The position numbers and the translations under genes were made by a program. Below are positions 17,032 through 26,081 of a DNA stretch of 64,000 bases, in pieces. This DNA is from Streptomyces sp. NBC_00523 (GTDB taxonomy: Bacteria; Actinomycetota; Actinomycetes; Streptomycetales; Streptomycetaceae): positions 3,348,001 to 3,412,000 of the forward strand of contig NZ_CP107836.1 in NCBI RefSeq assembly GCF_036346615.1, read 5' to 3'. The notes beneath the pieces were generated by a model. It saw only the letters and a list, made by a program, of their open reading frames with translations, was not told the origin of the DNA and ran no database searches. Position 1 is the stretch's first letter; the number at the start of each line of letters is the position of its first letter.

Positions 17032-17615
17032 GCGGCGGGCAGCCGTCCGACGGGAAGCCGCTGATCGGGCGTTCGTACACCCGGGCACGGAAGCACCCTC
17101 TCGTCATCGGCAAGCTCCCCGGCGGCGGACGGATCCCCGGCGGCCCGTACACGATCACCCAGATCGTGACCATGGTGGGGGTCTTCGTGCTCCTGCTGGG
17201 CCTCCGGGACCTGTGGGCGTTCTTCGGACTCGGGAACGCCCTGGTCCTGGTCGTCGTCCCGTGGGGACTCGCGTGGCTGATGCGGTACGCCCGGATGGAC
17301 GGCCGTGACCCCGCGCGGGCCCTGCTCGGACTGCTGACCTACGGCACCTCGCCGCCGGGGGGCCGGCTGGCCGGCCGCCCGCAACGGACCTTCAAGACCA
17401 AGCTGGTGACGGGACGGGTGACCGTCAACGTGCGGCTCCCCGCGGAGCCCGCACCGTCCCCCGCCCCCGAGGCCCGCCCGGTACGGCTCGTCTCCACGAC
17501 GGGCCGTACCGGTGGGCCCCCTGCCGAGGCGGCACCGCCCGCATCCGGCTCCGCGCCGGCCCGGCCCCGTACCCGCCTCCAGGAACTGCTCGACGAAGCA
17601 GAGCGGCAGCACTGA
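17028..17615 (+). CDS. VirB3/TcpE-like membrane protein
   Basis: A 195-residue protein with two close membrane helices (about 44-62 and 66-84), followed by a cytoplasmic tail containing GRPQRTFKTKLVTGRVTVNV and a long Pro/Ala-rich stretch. A VirB3-like protein (TcpE in Gram-positive systems) normally precedes the VirB4-like ATPase, as here, and helps recruit it to the membrane. The GTG start overlaps the preceding stop. Confidence 0.65.
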   Translation: MSGGQPSDGKPLIGRSYTRARKHPLVIGKLPGGGRIPGGPYTITQIVTMVGVFVLLLGLRDLWAFFGLGNALVLVVVPWGLAWLMRYARMDGRDPARALLGLLTYGTSPPGGRLAGRPQRTFKTKLVTGRVTVNVRLPAEPAPSPAPEARPVRLVSTTGRTGGPPAEAAPPASGSAPARPRTRLQELLDEAERQH

Positions 17616-17637
17616 ACCGAAGGATGGATGAACTGCC

Positions 17638-20268
17638 ATGCGTCTTCCCGTGCGCCACATCAGCGGCCATCTGATCTGGACCACCAACGCGACGGTGTGG
17701 GCCGTGTGGCGGGTCGATTCCGACAACTACAGCCACGCCTCCAAGGCGGCCAAGCACGAACGGCTCAACGCCCTGGAGTCCCTGTTCAAGGCGATCAAGG
17801 GCGAGGCCCTGCTGCTCAGCCTCTGCCCGCAGGTGGACGCGGCCAGTGTGGTCACCCGCATGACGGCGGGGATCGACCTGGACGCGTCCCCGGAGTACGT
17901 GGACCTGTCCCTGCGGGTCCTGGACGAGCTGGAGGAGATGGAGCTCTCGGGGCGGGTCGACTTCCTCGCCGTCCCGATGAAGCACACCGACTTCAAGCAG
18001 GGCGCGTTCGCGGTCCTGTCCTCCGCCCACTACGAGGTCATGAACACCCTCGGGCTGCCGACCACCCCGGTCGGCAAGGCCGAGGAGGAGCGCCGGATCG
18101 AGCAGGCCCGGCACCTCGCCGCGACCTGGCCGAGCGCCATCCGGCTCCGGCCCGCCACCGAGGGCGAGATCCTGTGGATCTACGGCCACTGCGCGCGCCG
18201 CGGCCTGGCCGAGCCGCTGCTCCCGGAGCACGACGAACCGCGCGCGGTGGTGGGGCGCGGGCGCCCCGTGGCCGCGTACAGCGAGGTCATCCTGGACGAG
18301 GGCGGGCGCGGCGACGGCATCCAGGAGCGGCGCGGCGTCCCGCTCAACCCCTTCCGGCACCGCTATGTGAAGTCCAGCACCGAATTCGGCGACAGCTACC
18401 AGTCGTTCTCGATCCTGGCCGAGATGCCGGACTCCTTCGCCTTCCCCGGCAGCGAATACCTGGCCGCCCTGGACGACTTCGGTTTCCCGGTGGACTGGGC
18501 GGTCCGGCTGCACATCGAGCAGGGCTCCAAGGCCGAGCCCAAGTCGCGCCGCCAGGCCCGCGAACTCGCCCACCAGCGCGGTGAGTACGACGGCGAGACG
18601 GCGGGCGTCCCGGCCAGCCTGGACAAGGCGAGCAGCGCGCTCAACGAGTACCGCTCCCGGCTCACCTCGTCCTCGACGGAGGTCGAGATCAGGGCGAGCG
18701 TGGTCACCTGCGTATGGGGCGGGACGCCGGAGGAGACCGAGGAGAAGGCCGCCGCGCTGATCAACCACTTCGGCGGCAACGACTACACGCTCGTCCGCCC
18801 GATCGGCGAGCAGACGTCCCTCTTCCACAGCATGCTCCCGGGCACGCCCACGCCCCGGGTGATGAACGACTACGCCCAGTTCCTGCTGGCCCGGGACTTC
18901 GCGATGTCCCTGCCGTTCTGCGGACAGGCGCTCGGCGACGACGGCGGCTCGCTCTTCGGCCTCCAGCTCAACGGCGGCGGCGCCCGCCCGGTCCTGGTCG
19001 ACTTCAGTCTGGGCCCGCGCATGAACGCCTCGGCGTCCGCCGTGTTCATCGGCGAGCTGGGCTCCGGCAAGTCGGTCGCCATGAAGACCGCGATGTACTC
19101 GATCCTGACGACCGGCCGGCGCGTCGGGCGCTCCCGCAGCCGCGGCCGGGCGCTGGCCATCGACCGTACGCCCCAGCAGGAATGGGCCCGGTTCGCGCGC
19201 GCCTGCCCCGGCGAGACCCAGGTGATCACCGTCGACGAGGACGCCTCGGTGTCGCTGGACCCGCTGCGCGTCTTCAAGGGCCCGCGGGCCGCCCGTTACA
19301 CCGAGTCCTTCCTGACCCCGCTGCTGGACATCGCCTCGATGTCCACCGAGGGCGTGACGCTCGCGGACGCCATCGACGCCACGCACAAGGCGCCCGAGCC
19401 CAGCATGCGGCTGCTCCTGGAGACCCTGACGGAGCGCGCGCAGACGCCCGATCCGCTGGACCCGGACGACCACAACGTCCGGGCGGCGGCGAGCGAACTC
19501 GCCCGGAAGCTGCGGTCGCTGGCCAAGAAGGACCTGGGCCGGGTGATCTTCGACCCGAGCCTGCCGATCGTGGAGATCACCGACGCCGACACGATCATCT
19601 TCTCCGCCGCCAACATCGGTCTGCCCAAGAAGACCGAGCTGGAGGGCCACCGGCTGTCCAGCCTGGAGGTCGAGAAGAAGTTCGGCTGGCGCCTGATGTA
19701 TCTGGTGGCCGCGCTCTGCCGCGAGATCGCCTTCGCCGACCCGGAGGAGTTCGTCGGCGTCTTCCTGGACGAGTGCTGGTGGCTGACCTCGTCCGCCGAG
19801 GGTACGGAACTGCTCCTGGAGATCATCAACGACGGCCGTAAGCACGGCTGCGGCGCCTTCGCCGGCTCCCACGACCCGTACGACGTCGGCCCGGCCAACT
19901 CCGAGTACGGCGAGAAGATCCGGGGCCTGGTCTCGCACCGGTTCCTCTTCCGCCACCGCAACCGCCAGCTGGCCGCGCGCGGGCTGGAGTTCCTGGGCCT
20001 GGACGGCACCGATCCGGAGCTGCTGAAGCTGGTCACCGAGAACCTGTCGCCGATCAACGTCTCGGACGACGAGCGGCTGCTGCGTTCCGGCGAGTGCCTC
20101 TACTACGACCTGAAGAAGCGGATCGGCGGCATGAAGGTCCTGATCCCGGCGGACGAGTACGCGGCCGAGGCCATCCACACGACCCCGGGCCGCGCCACGC
20201 TGGACGAGCCCGCCGAGGCCATCGAGGCGGCCGACGCCACGGAAGCGGTGGAGGCGCAGCGCATATGA
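17638..20268 (+). CDS. VirB4-like conjugal transfer ATPase
   Basis: An 876-residue ATPase of the VirB4/TraC/TcpF type, the most conserved motor of type IV secretion. The N-terminal half (about 1-420) is the membrane-docking domain. The C-terminal RecA-like half has Walker A GELGSGKS at about 472-479 and Walker B VFLDECWWL with Asp711 and Glu712. GSHDPYDVGP and SHRFLFRHRN follow the pattern of the VirB4 C-terminus. Length is normal for the family. The start at 17638 lies 22 bases after the previous stop, with AAGGATGG upstream. Its stop overlaps the next start (ATGA). Confidence 0.85.
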   Translation: MRLPVRHISGHLIWTTNATVWAVWRVDSDNYSHASKAAKHERLNALESLFKAIKGEALLLSLCPQVDAASVVTRMTAGIDLDASPEYVDLSLRVLDELEEMELSGRVDFLAVPMKHTDFKQGAFAVLSSAHYEVMNTLGLPTTPVGKAEEERRIEQARHLAATWPSAIRLRPATEGEILWIYGHCARRGLAEPLLPEHDEPRAVVGRGRPVAAYSEVILDEGGRGDGIQERRGVPLNPFRHRYVKSSTEFGDSYQSFSILAEMPDSFAFPGSEYLAALDDFGFPVDWAVRLHIEQGSKAEPKSRRQARELAHQRGEYDGETAGVPASLDKASSALNEYRSRLTSSSTEVEIRASVVTCVWGGTPEETEEKAAALINHFGGNDYTLVRPIGEQTSLFHSMLPGTPTPRVMNDYAQFLLARDFAMSLPFCGQALGDDGGSLFGLQLNGGGARPVLVDFSLGPRMNASASAVFIGELGSGKSVAMKTAMYSILTTGRRVGRSRSRGRALAIDRTPQQEWARFARACPGETQVITVDEDASVSLDPLRVFKGPRAARYTESFLTPLLDIASMSTEGVTLADAIDATHKAPEPSMRLLLETLTERAQTPDPLDPDDHNVRAAASELARKLRSLAKKDLGRVIFDPSLPIVEITDADTIIFSAANIGLPKKTELEGHRLSSLEVEKKFGWRLMYLVAALCREIAFADPEEFVGVFLDECWWLTSSAEGTELLLEIINDGRKHGCGAFAGSHDPYDVGPANSEYGEKIRGLVSHRFLFRHRNRQLAARGLEFLGLDGTDPELLKLVTENLSPINVSDDERLLRSGECLYYDLKKRIGGMKVLIPADEYAAEAIHTTPGRATLDEPAEAIEAADATEAVEAQRI

Positions 20269-22622
20269 CCGCACTCACGGGGGTGATCCAGCAGCGTCGC
20301 ACCTGGCTGCGGCTGCTGGTGCTGGTCGGCGTGCCGATCCTGCTCACGCTGCTGTTCTCGCACCACGCCTGGGCGGACAACTGCAGCCCGAAGGACGACG
20401 TTCCGAACCTCTTCTGCGAGCCGCCGAAGCCGAAGGACAACGGCAAGGTCCTCGGCATCTTCGATGTGGTGGACAAGAACGGCGTCCCGATCAGCGCCTA
20501 CGGTCTCAACGTCGACCAGGGCGGCATGCTCGACGTCATCAGCAAGATCATCGCGTTTCTGATCGGCGTCGGCTTCAGCGTCCTGCGGACCGTCATCGGC
20601 TTCGCCTGCTGGCTGGTGGACTGGGCCCTGGACTTCGGTCTGGCGAAGCAGCTGCTCAACCCGGTGTCCGACGTCGCCGCGACGATCAAGGCCCAGGTGA
20701 TCGACAGCCTCGGTCTGAAGATCCTCTTCCTGACGCTCGTCGCCGTGTACGCCGGCTACCTCATCCTGTTCAAGCAGCGGTCCAAGGGCTGGATCGAGAT
20801 CTGCACCTCCCTCGTGATCGCCTCGATCGCCACGGTCACGCTGGCCAGCCCGGGTGCGTTCCTCATCGGCAACGCCGACGACACCGGCGTGCTGGGCAAG
20901 ACCAAGCAGTTCTCCCTGGACATCGCCGACGTGATCCTGGAGGACCGGTGCGCGGCGGACGGGGTGACCCCGGCCGAGAAGGACGGCCAGGCCACCACCT
21001 GCGACGGCCAGGGCAAGGGCAAGTCCAAGAGCGATTCGGTCGCCCGGCCCATCACCGACGGGCTGGTCGACGCCTTCATCCAGCGCCCGGTGTGGGTGCT
21101 CTACACCAAGAAGCCGATCGACGGCGCGTGCAGCGCCGCGTACGGCAGGGCGACGCTCGCCCGCTACAACTTCAACCGGCTCGTCCTGCCCAGGCTCATC
21201 GAGGAGGAGAACAACAAGGGCTGGATGGAGAAGCTCGGTGACGCGTTCAGCGACGTGTTCTCCCTCGACGGGCTCAAGGACAGCCTGCTGATCGCCACCG
21301 GTAACCCCTGGGCCATCTACACCGTGGTGAAGGGCGAACAGAAGGAGGCCGTGGAGGAGTTCAAGAAGAAGGCGGAGGGCACCGAAGCCTGGAAGACCTA
21401 CATCAGCGGCAAGAACGGCTCCGACCAGGCGGCCGACCCGAAGGTCCAGAAGGCGTGCGGCGGCGACGTCCCCATGGACGACCAGCAGATCTCCGCCTCG
21501 CTCGACAACCTGCTCAGCGTCTGGTTCATCGCCCTCGCCGCGATCATCGTCGTGGTGCTGGTGGTCGCGGTCTCCTGCACCTTCCTGATCTCCCAGGTGT
21601 GGATGGCGATCGAAGTCATCCGCGCCCAGCCGGCGCTGGTGGCCGGCATCCTGCCCGGTGGCGGCCGGACCGCCATGTGGAACTGGGTGTCGGGGGTCGT
21701 ACGCGTCATCCTGGCCATCTTCCTGTCGGTGATGTTCCTGGCGTTCTTCCTCGTCATGGTCATCGCCCTGCTGAACGCCGACACCGGCGAGGTCATGACG
21801 GTCAAGTTCCTGACCATCGACTTCCTGGCCGTGGCCTTCCTGATCTTCCGGAAGAGGATCACCGCGGCGGCCAAGAACATCTCCTCCAACTTCGGCCAGC
21901 GGATGGCCGCCAAGACCGGCAACGGTGTCGATCCCGACGACGCGCCCCCGAATGCCTTCCAGGGCGCCACCGAGAACGGCAAGTCCGGCCTGGAACAGCT
22001 CAAGGACGACGGGGCCACCCTCAGCAAGGTCGGCGGCCGCGCCCGCGACCTCTGGAAGGGCAAGGCACCGGGTGGCGGAGGCGGATCGGGCGGCGGAGGC
22101 GGCGGTGCCGGCTCCGGCAAGCCGAAGAAGAGCCTCAAGGACCGGGTCCAGGGCGCCGTCAAGCTGGGCACCACCGTCGCGGCGGCCGTCGGCTCCGGCG
22201 GCACCAGCGCCGCGGTGCAGGCCACGGCGAAGGCCGCCCTCAAGGCCCGCCTCAAGAAGGCGGCGACGAACCGGCTCCAGAAGAACCGCGTCGGCCGGGC
22301 CACCCTCACGGCCGCCCGCACCGGCCGGTATCTGAAGAACGACGCCCCCATCACCCGGAGCAGGTTCCGGAACGCGGCGGCCGCCGAGCGGCGCAACCTC
22401 GCGGACAGCGTCCCGCCGACCGACGGCGAGCGCGCCCGCGACTCGCAGCGGGACGCCGCCCGCCGGATGCGCCAGACCAGGAGCCGGCAGCGCAGTGGCA
22501 GCCAGCAGGTGAACGGTACGGTCAACAGCCGCCGCAGCCAGCAGCGCAACGCACGGCGCTCCTCCGGCCGGAACGGCCGCCGCACGCCACGCGGAGGAGG
22601 CGGCGGAGGTAACGGCAGGTGA
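20265..22622 (+). CDS. VirB6/TrbL-like polytopic membrane protein
   Basis: A 785-residue protein. A signal-like helix (14-31, ending SHHAWA) precedes a cysteine-containing exported segment. Helices follow near 91-118, 149-168 and 178-200, then a large loop and a second cluster of helices near 416-442 and 466-535. The C-terminal 250 residues are cytoplasmic, with a Gly/Ser-rich linker and a strongly basic Arg/Lys tail. This matches TrbL/VirB6 or TcpH-like channel proteins; the basic tail is longer than usual and could contact nucleic acid or the ATPase. ATG at 20265 overlaps the VirB4-like stop. Confidence 0.75.
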   Translation: MTALTGVIQQRRTWLRLLVLVGVPILLTLLFSHHAWADNCSPKDDVPNLFCEPPKPKDNGKVLGIFDVVDKNGVPISAYGLNVDQGGMLDVISKIIAFLIGVGFSVLRTVIGFACWLVDWALDFGLAKQLLNPVSDVAATIKAQVIDSLGLKILFLTLVAVYAGYLILFKQRSKGWIEICTSLVIASIATVTLASPGAFLIGNADDTGVLGKTKQFSLDIADVILEDRCAADGVTPAEKDGQATTCDGQGKGKSKSDSVARPITDGLVDAFIQRPVWVLYTKKPIDGACSAAYGRATLARYNFNRLVLPRLIEEENNKGWMEKLGDAFSDVFSLDGLKDSLLIATGNPWAIYTVVKGEQKEAVEEFKKKAEGTEAWKTYISGKNGSDQAADPKVQKACGGDVPMDDQQISASLDNLLSVWFIALAAIIVVVLVVAVSCTFLISQVWMAIEVIRAQPALVAGILPGGGRTAMWNWVSGVVRVILAIFLSVMFLAFFLVMVIALLNADTGEVMTVKFLTIDFLAVAFLIFRKRITAAAKNISSNFGQRMAAKTGNGVDPDDAPPNAFQGATENGKSGLEQLKDDGATLSKVGGRARDLWKGKAPGGGGGSGGGGGGAGSGKPKKSLKDRVQGAVKLGTTVAAAVGSGGTSAAVQATAKAALKARLKKAATNRLQKNRVGRATLTAARTGRYLKNDAPITRSRFRNAAAAERRNLADSVPPTDGERARDSQRDAARRMRQTRSRQRSGSQQVNGTVNSRRSQQRNARRSSGRNGRRTPRGGGGGGNGR

Positions 22623-23803
22623 GCGCAGCCGCCAAGGCCGAGCCGATGAGCAGTGGCAAGAAATGGGCCATCGGCTTGGCCATCACCGCCTTCGCCCCGT
22701 GGATCTTCTTCATCATCGCCACCTTCATCGCGGCGAGCATGCTGCCCGGCGGCGCGTCGAGCGAGGAGAAGGTCCCGGTCGCGGTCAGCTGCGTCAAGGT
22801 GTCCGGCATCCCCAAGCCGACCTGCGAGGCGTATCTGTCGGCGGAGGAGAAGATCAAGGAAGTCCGCCCCAAGTGCAAGAACCTCAGCTGGACCCTGCTG
22901 GCCGGCATCGGCAAGATCGAGTCCCACCACGGCACGTTCATGGGCCGCAAGGTCATCGACAAGTACGGCGACAAGTACGGCAACGTGGAACCACCGGTCA
23001 TCGGTCCGGTCCTGGACGGCACCCACAACACCCAGCGGATCTACGACACCGACAATGGCAAGTACGACGGCGACACCACGTACGACCGGGCCGTCGGCCC
23101 CACCCAGTTCATCCCGCAGACCTGGGAGAGCGTCGCCCAGGACGGTGACGACGACGGCGACACCGACCCGCAGAACGTCTTCGACTCCGCGCTGAGCACG
23201 GCCGCGCTGCTGTGCGGCAAGGGCGAGGTCGACATGTCCGACGCGAAGACCGAGCACGACGCGATCTTCCGCTACAACCACTCGGAGCAGTACGTCAAGG
23301 ACGTCCTGAACGCCAAGGCGGAGTACGACGCCCTGGGCGACATCTCCGGGCCGGTCAACGCCTCCGGAAAGGCCAAGCAGATCATCCAGGCCGCCAAGTC
23401 GCAGACGGGCCAGCCCTATTCCTGGGGCGGCGGGGACACCCTGGGCCCCTCGTACGGCATCTGCTGCTCCCCGGGCGGCCACTCCGGCCGGGGCATCAAG
23501 GGCTTCGACTGCTCGGGGCTGACCGAGTACGCCTACGGGAGGGTGGGCATCATGATCGGAAGCACCGCGCAGGCGCAGCACGACAGCGGGAAGGTGCGGG
23601 TCACCCACCAGCGGAACCTGAAGGACGCGCAGCCGGGCGATCTCCTGTTCTTCTCGGACAACCCGGGGAGCGGGAAGGGGATCTTCCACGTGTCCATCTA
23701 TCTGGGCGGCAACAGACAGATCGAGGCGCCGAAACCGAACGACTTCGTCAAGGAGTCCGACGTCCGGATGGGTTCGCTCGACAGCATCGGACATCTGAAG
23801 TGA
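22619..23803 (+). CDS. VirB1-like lytic transglycosylase fused to NlpC/P60 peptidase
   Basis: A 394-residue exported wall hydrolase. One N-terminal membrane anchor (about 18-42) is followed by an SLT/MltB-like transglycosylase domain (about 70-230; GIGKIESHHGTFMG carries the catalytic Glu, AVGPTQFIPQTWE is family-typical). An NlpC/P60 endopeptidase domain ends the protein (about 250-394), with Cys298 in KGFDCSGLTEY and His357 in GIFHVSIYLGG. Such two-domain enzymes open peptidoglycan for Gram-positive conjugation machines (TcpG). The GTG start overlaps the upstream stop. Confidence 0.9.
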   Translation: MSAAAKAEPMSSGKKWAIGLAITAFAPWIFFIIATFIAASMLPGGASSEEKVPVAVSCVKVSGIPKPTCEAYLSAEEKIKEVRPKCKNLSWTLLAGIGKIESHHGTFMGRKVIDKYGDKYGNVEPPVIGPVLDGTHNTQRIYDTDNGKYDGDTTYDRAVGPTQFIPQTWESVAQDGDDDGDTDPQNVFDSALSTAALLCGKGEVDMSDAKTEHDAIFRYNHSEQYVKDVLNAKAEYDALGDISGPVNASGKAKQIIQAAKSQTGQPYSWGGGDTLGPSYGICCSPGGHSGRGIKGFDCSGLTEYAYGRVGIMIGSTAQAQHDSGKVRVTHQRNLKDAQPGDLLFFSDNPGSGKGIFHVSIYLGGNRQIEAPKPNDFVKESDVRMGSLDSIGHLK

Positions 23804-24453
23804 CCGGCGCGGAGCGCTCCGGCCTCGTGATGCTCGCCATGGCGGCAGTGCTGTCCGTGGTCGGCGTCGCACTGCTCTGGCCCGACATGAGCGGCGGCCG
23901 GGCCCCGGTGGCCCGGCCCCCGGCCAGCTCACCGGCCCCGTCGCCCACGACGGCCGCCCCCTCGCCCGAGGTCACCCCCACGGTGGGGCCGAAGCCGACG
24001 CCCAGCCCGTCCCGCACCACCGGCTCGCCGTCCCCGTCCCCGTCCGCCTCCGCGCCCCGGGACGGCGACGACCTGGCGGGGTCGGTCAGCGACGCGGCCC
24101 TGCTGCACTCGCTCCGGCTGAGCCGCCAGGCGAACATCCCGCCCACGCTGGAGGAGCGCCTCGTGGACCTCGGCGGGAAGGTCCTGCTCGCCGACGTCAC
24201 CGGCACGGGCCGCAAGGCGTTCCCGGACTACTTCAAGGGCGCGTCGGCCACGGACCGCTGGCGGGACTGCCGCATCCGCGCGGGCGTCGGGGAACGCTAC
24301 GACAACCGCTCGGACGCGGCCCTCATCCACTTGGTGTGGGCCGGTACGAGCCCGATGGGCGAACGCGACGACCGCCGCCCTGCGACGGTCCTCCTGGTGC
24401 GGGACGCGGGCGGCACCTGGGCACCGCAGCCGCTTCCCGAGGAGGACGAGTGA
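23800..24453 (+). CDS. Membrane-anchored secreted protein, end of type IV-like operon
   Basis: A protein of about 217 residues with an N-terminal membrane helix (about 7-27), a long Pro/Ser/Thr-rich wall-spanning linker (about 33-87) and a small folded C-terminal domain (about 95-217; VLLADVTGTGRKAF, WRDCRIRAGVGERYDN). I recognise no family. GTG at 23800 overlaps the preceding stop by four bases, so it belongs to the same operon and is probably an accessory exported subunit. The next gene is convergent, with its stop directly adjacent. Confidence 0.7.
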   Translation: MTGAERSGLVMLAMAAVLSVVGVALLWPDMSGGRAPVARPPASSPAPSPTTAAPSPEVTPTVGPKPTPSPSRTTGSPSPSPSASAPRDGDDLAGSVSDAALLHSLRLSRQANIPPTLEERLVDLGGKVLLADVTGTGRKAFPDYFKGASATDRWRDCRIRAGVGERYDNRSDAALIHLVWAGTSPMGERDDRRPATVLLVRDAGGTWAPQPLPEEDE

Positions 24454-25173
24454 TCACTGTGCGCGGGACAGCAGCGCCGCCCGGACGGGCCGGTGGTCGG
24501 AGCCGAGACCGGGAAGCACCTCTCCCCCGGCGCTCTCGTATCCGCGTGGTACGAGGATGTGGTCGAGCTGGGCGACCGGTCGCCCGGCCGGCCAGGTCCG
24601 CCCTGTTACCGCGCGCCGCCGACGGGCCAGGGCGGCGGCGACCGGGCCGGTCATGTTCAGGTCGCCCATCACCACGGCCCCGCTGAGCGGCCCGAGCCCG
24701 CGGACGAGCCGCCGCAACTGCCGGGGGCCCGCGTGCAGCCGGTGCGTCAGGTGAGTGTTCACCACATGCAGCGTGCCCCCCGAGGGGAGCTCCAGCACGG
24801 CGGACTGCGCCGCCCGGCGCACCGTGTCACCCGCCGCGCGGCCGAGGTCCAGGACGCGGTAGGCGGTGACCGGGAGGCGGGTCAGGAGGGCGAGGCCCCA
24901 CGACCCGGTGGCCTCCTGCTCGCGCTCCACGACCCGGAACCCATCGATGTCCGCCAGGCCGGTCAGGGGCAGCTCCCTGATCCCGTAACCCAGCTCCTCG
25001 GCGGCCCGCGCGGCGATGCTCGGCCGGCCGCTGGGTGTCCACACCTCCTGGAGGGCGATCACATCCGCGCCGAGGGCCGCGCACGCGGCCGTCACGTCGA
25101 AAGGAACCCCGTCGCCGCCGCACCCCCAGTGAAGGTTGAAGCCGGCGACCTCAATCCGGTCGAAGCCCGTCAA
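24454..25173 (-). CDS. Endonuclease/exonuclease/phosphatase-family hydrolase
   Basis: A metal-dependent phosphoesterase of about 240 residues. Family landmarks are in order: FNLHWG, ALQEVW (metal-binding Glu), NTHLTHR, VMGDLNM (Asp/Asn) and GSDHRPV with the catalytic His near the C-terminus. Substrates of the family range from DNA to phosphoinositides and cannot be predicted. I take the TTG at 25173, with AAGGA seven bases before it; an ATG at 25200 would add nine residues but has only GAGG one base away. No signal peptide is seen. It is divergent from the PIG-L gene and may lie outside that cluster. Confidence 0.8.
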   Translation of the reverse strand: MTGFDRIEVAGFNLHWGCGGDGVPFDVTAACAALGADVIALQEVWTPSGRPSIAARAAEELGYGIRELPLTGLADIDGFRVVEREQEATGSWGLALLTRLPVTAYRVLDLGRAAGDTVRRAAQSAVLELPSGGTLHVVNTHLTHRLHAGPRQLRRLVRGLGPLSGAVVMGDLNMTGPVAAALARRRRAVTGRTWPAGRPVAQLDHILVPRGYESAGGEVLPGLGSDHRPVRAALLSRAQ

Positions 25174-25256
25174 CTCATATTCCTTACTTCCGGCACCCAT
25201 ACCTCAAGTACGCTCAATAAAAGGGTAGTTCAGAAACACATGCACAAGGGGAAAGC

Positions 25257-26081
25257 ATGACGTCCGCAGCCATTCAGCCGATTCCCGGCGCCGAGGAAGA
25301 CCCGGACATGTTCAAGGGCCGTTCCCTCGTGGTGCTTTCGCCCCACCTGGACGACGCGGTTCTGTCCTGCGGCGCACTCCTGTCGTCCTGCGCCGAATGG
25401 GGTTCCCGGGTCACGACCGTCACCGTATTCAACGGGATGCCCGAAAGCCCTTTGTCCGAGGCCGCGTTGAGCTTCCACGAGTCGATCGGCCTGACCGACG
25501 ACCCCATGGGGCCGCGTGAGGCCGAGGACGACAGGGCGCACGGTCTGCTCGGCGTCGGCTCCACGCGACTGGGCATGCCGGAGGCGCTGTACCGGTGCGA
25601 CGCGTCGGGACGCCACCTCTACCCCCATGACCAGGACATCTTCGTCCCCGGGCAGGCCCAGGACCTGGAACCGGAACTGACCGGCCGGCTGGCCGCCGCC
25701 TTCTCCGCCCTGCCCGCCGTCCAGGAGGCCGATCTGGTCCTCGCTCCGCTCGGCGTGGGCCGCCACGCCGACCACGTACTGGTGGCGGCCGCGGCCCGCC
25801 GGCTCGACCGCCCCCGGGACTCCGTCGTCTGGTACGAGGAACTGCCGTACATCCTCTACGACCACTGCGCGGGCTGGGAGGCGGAGATCGCCCCGGGCAC
25901 CCCGCTGATCAGCCGGTACTCCCGCGAGAACTGGGACCGGAAGCTCGACGCGATCGACTGCTACGCCTCCCAGCACCCCATTCTCTGGTTCGAACCGGAC
26001 TCCCGCCGCGAGGAGATCACCGCGCACGCGACCGCCCTGGGCGGCGGGACCCCGGCCGAGCGGTACTGGTGGCGGCCGTGA
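25257..26081 (+). CDS. PIG-L/LmbE-family N-acetyl sugar deacetylase
   Basis: A 274-residue zinc hydrolase. The zinc motif is PHLDDAVLSCG (His30, Asp32/Asp33), and the distal histidine lies in GVGRHADHVLV. Relatives include MshB and BshB, which deacetylate GlcNAc conjugates, and 2'-N-acetylparomamine deacetylases of aminoglycoside pathways. ATG follows AAGGGGAAAGC. The next gene, a GT4 glycosyltransferase, overlaps its stop (GTGA). This pairing mirrors the GT4 plus deacetylase step that makes free amino sugars on an acceptor, suggesting sequential action. First gene of the putative biosynthetic cluster. Confidence 0.9.
   Translation: MTSAAIQPIPGAEEDPDMFKGRSLVVLSPHLDDAVLSCGALLSSCAEWGSRVTTVTVFNGMPESPLSEAALSFHESIGLTDDPMGPREAEDDRAHGLLGVGSTRLGMPEALYRCDASGRHLYPHDQDIFVPGQAQDLEPELTGRLAAAFSALPAVQEADLVLAPLGVGRHADHVLVAAAARRLDRPRDSVVWYEELPYILYDHCAGWEAEIAPGTPLISRYSRENWDRKLDAIDCYASQHPILWFEPDSRREEITAHATALGGGTPAERYWWRP

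Noticed and set aside
17425..20274. 949-residue minus-strand frame over the VirB4-like gene
   Set aside because: Antisense shadow with no recognisable domain; the plus strand carries intact Walker motifs.
15337..24453. Complete integrative conjugative element
   Set aside because: No integrase, excisionase, relaxase, coupling ATPase or replication gene is visible in the window.
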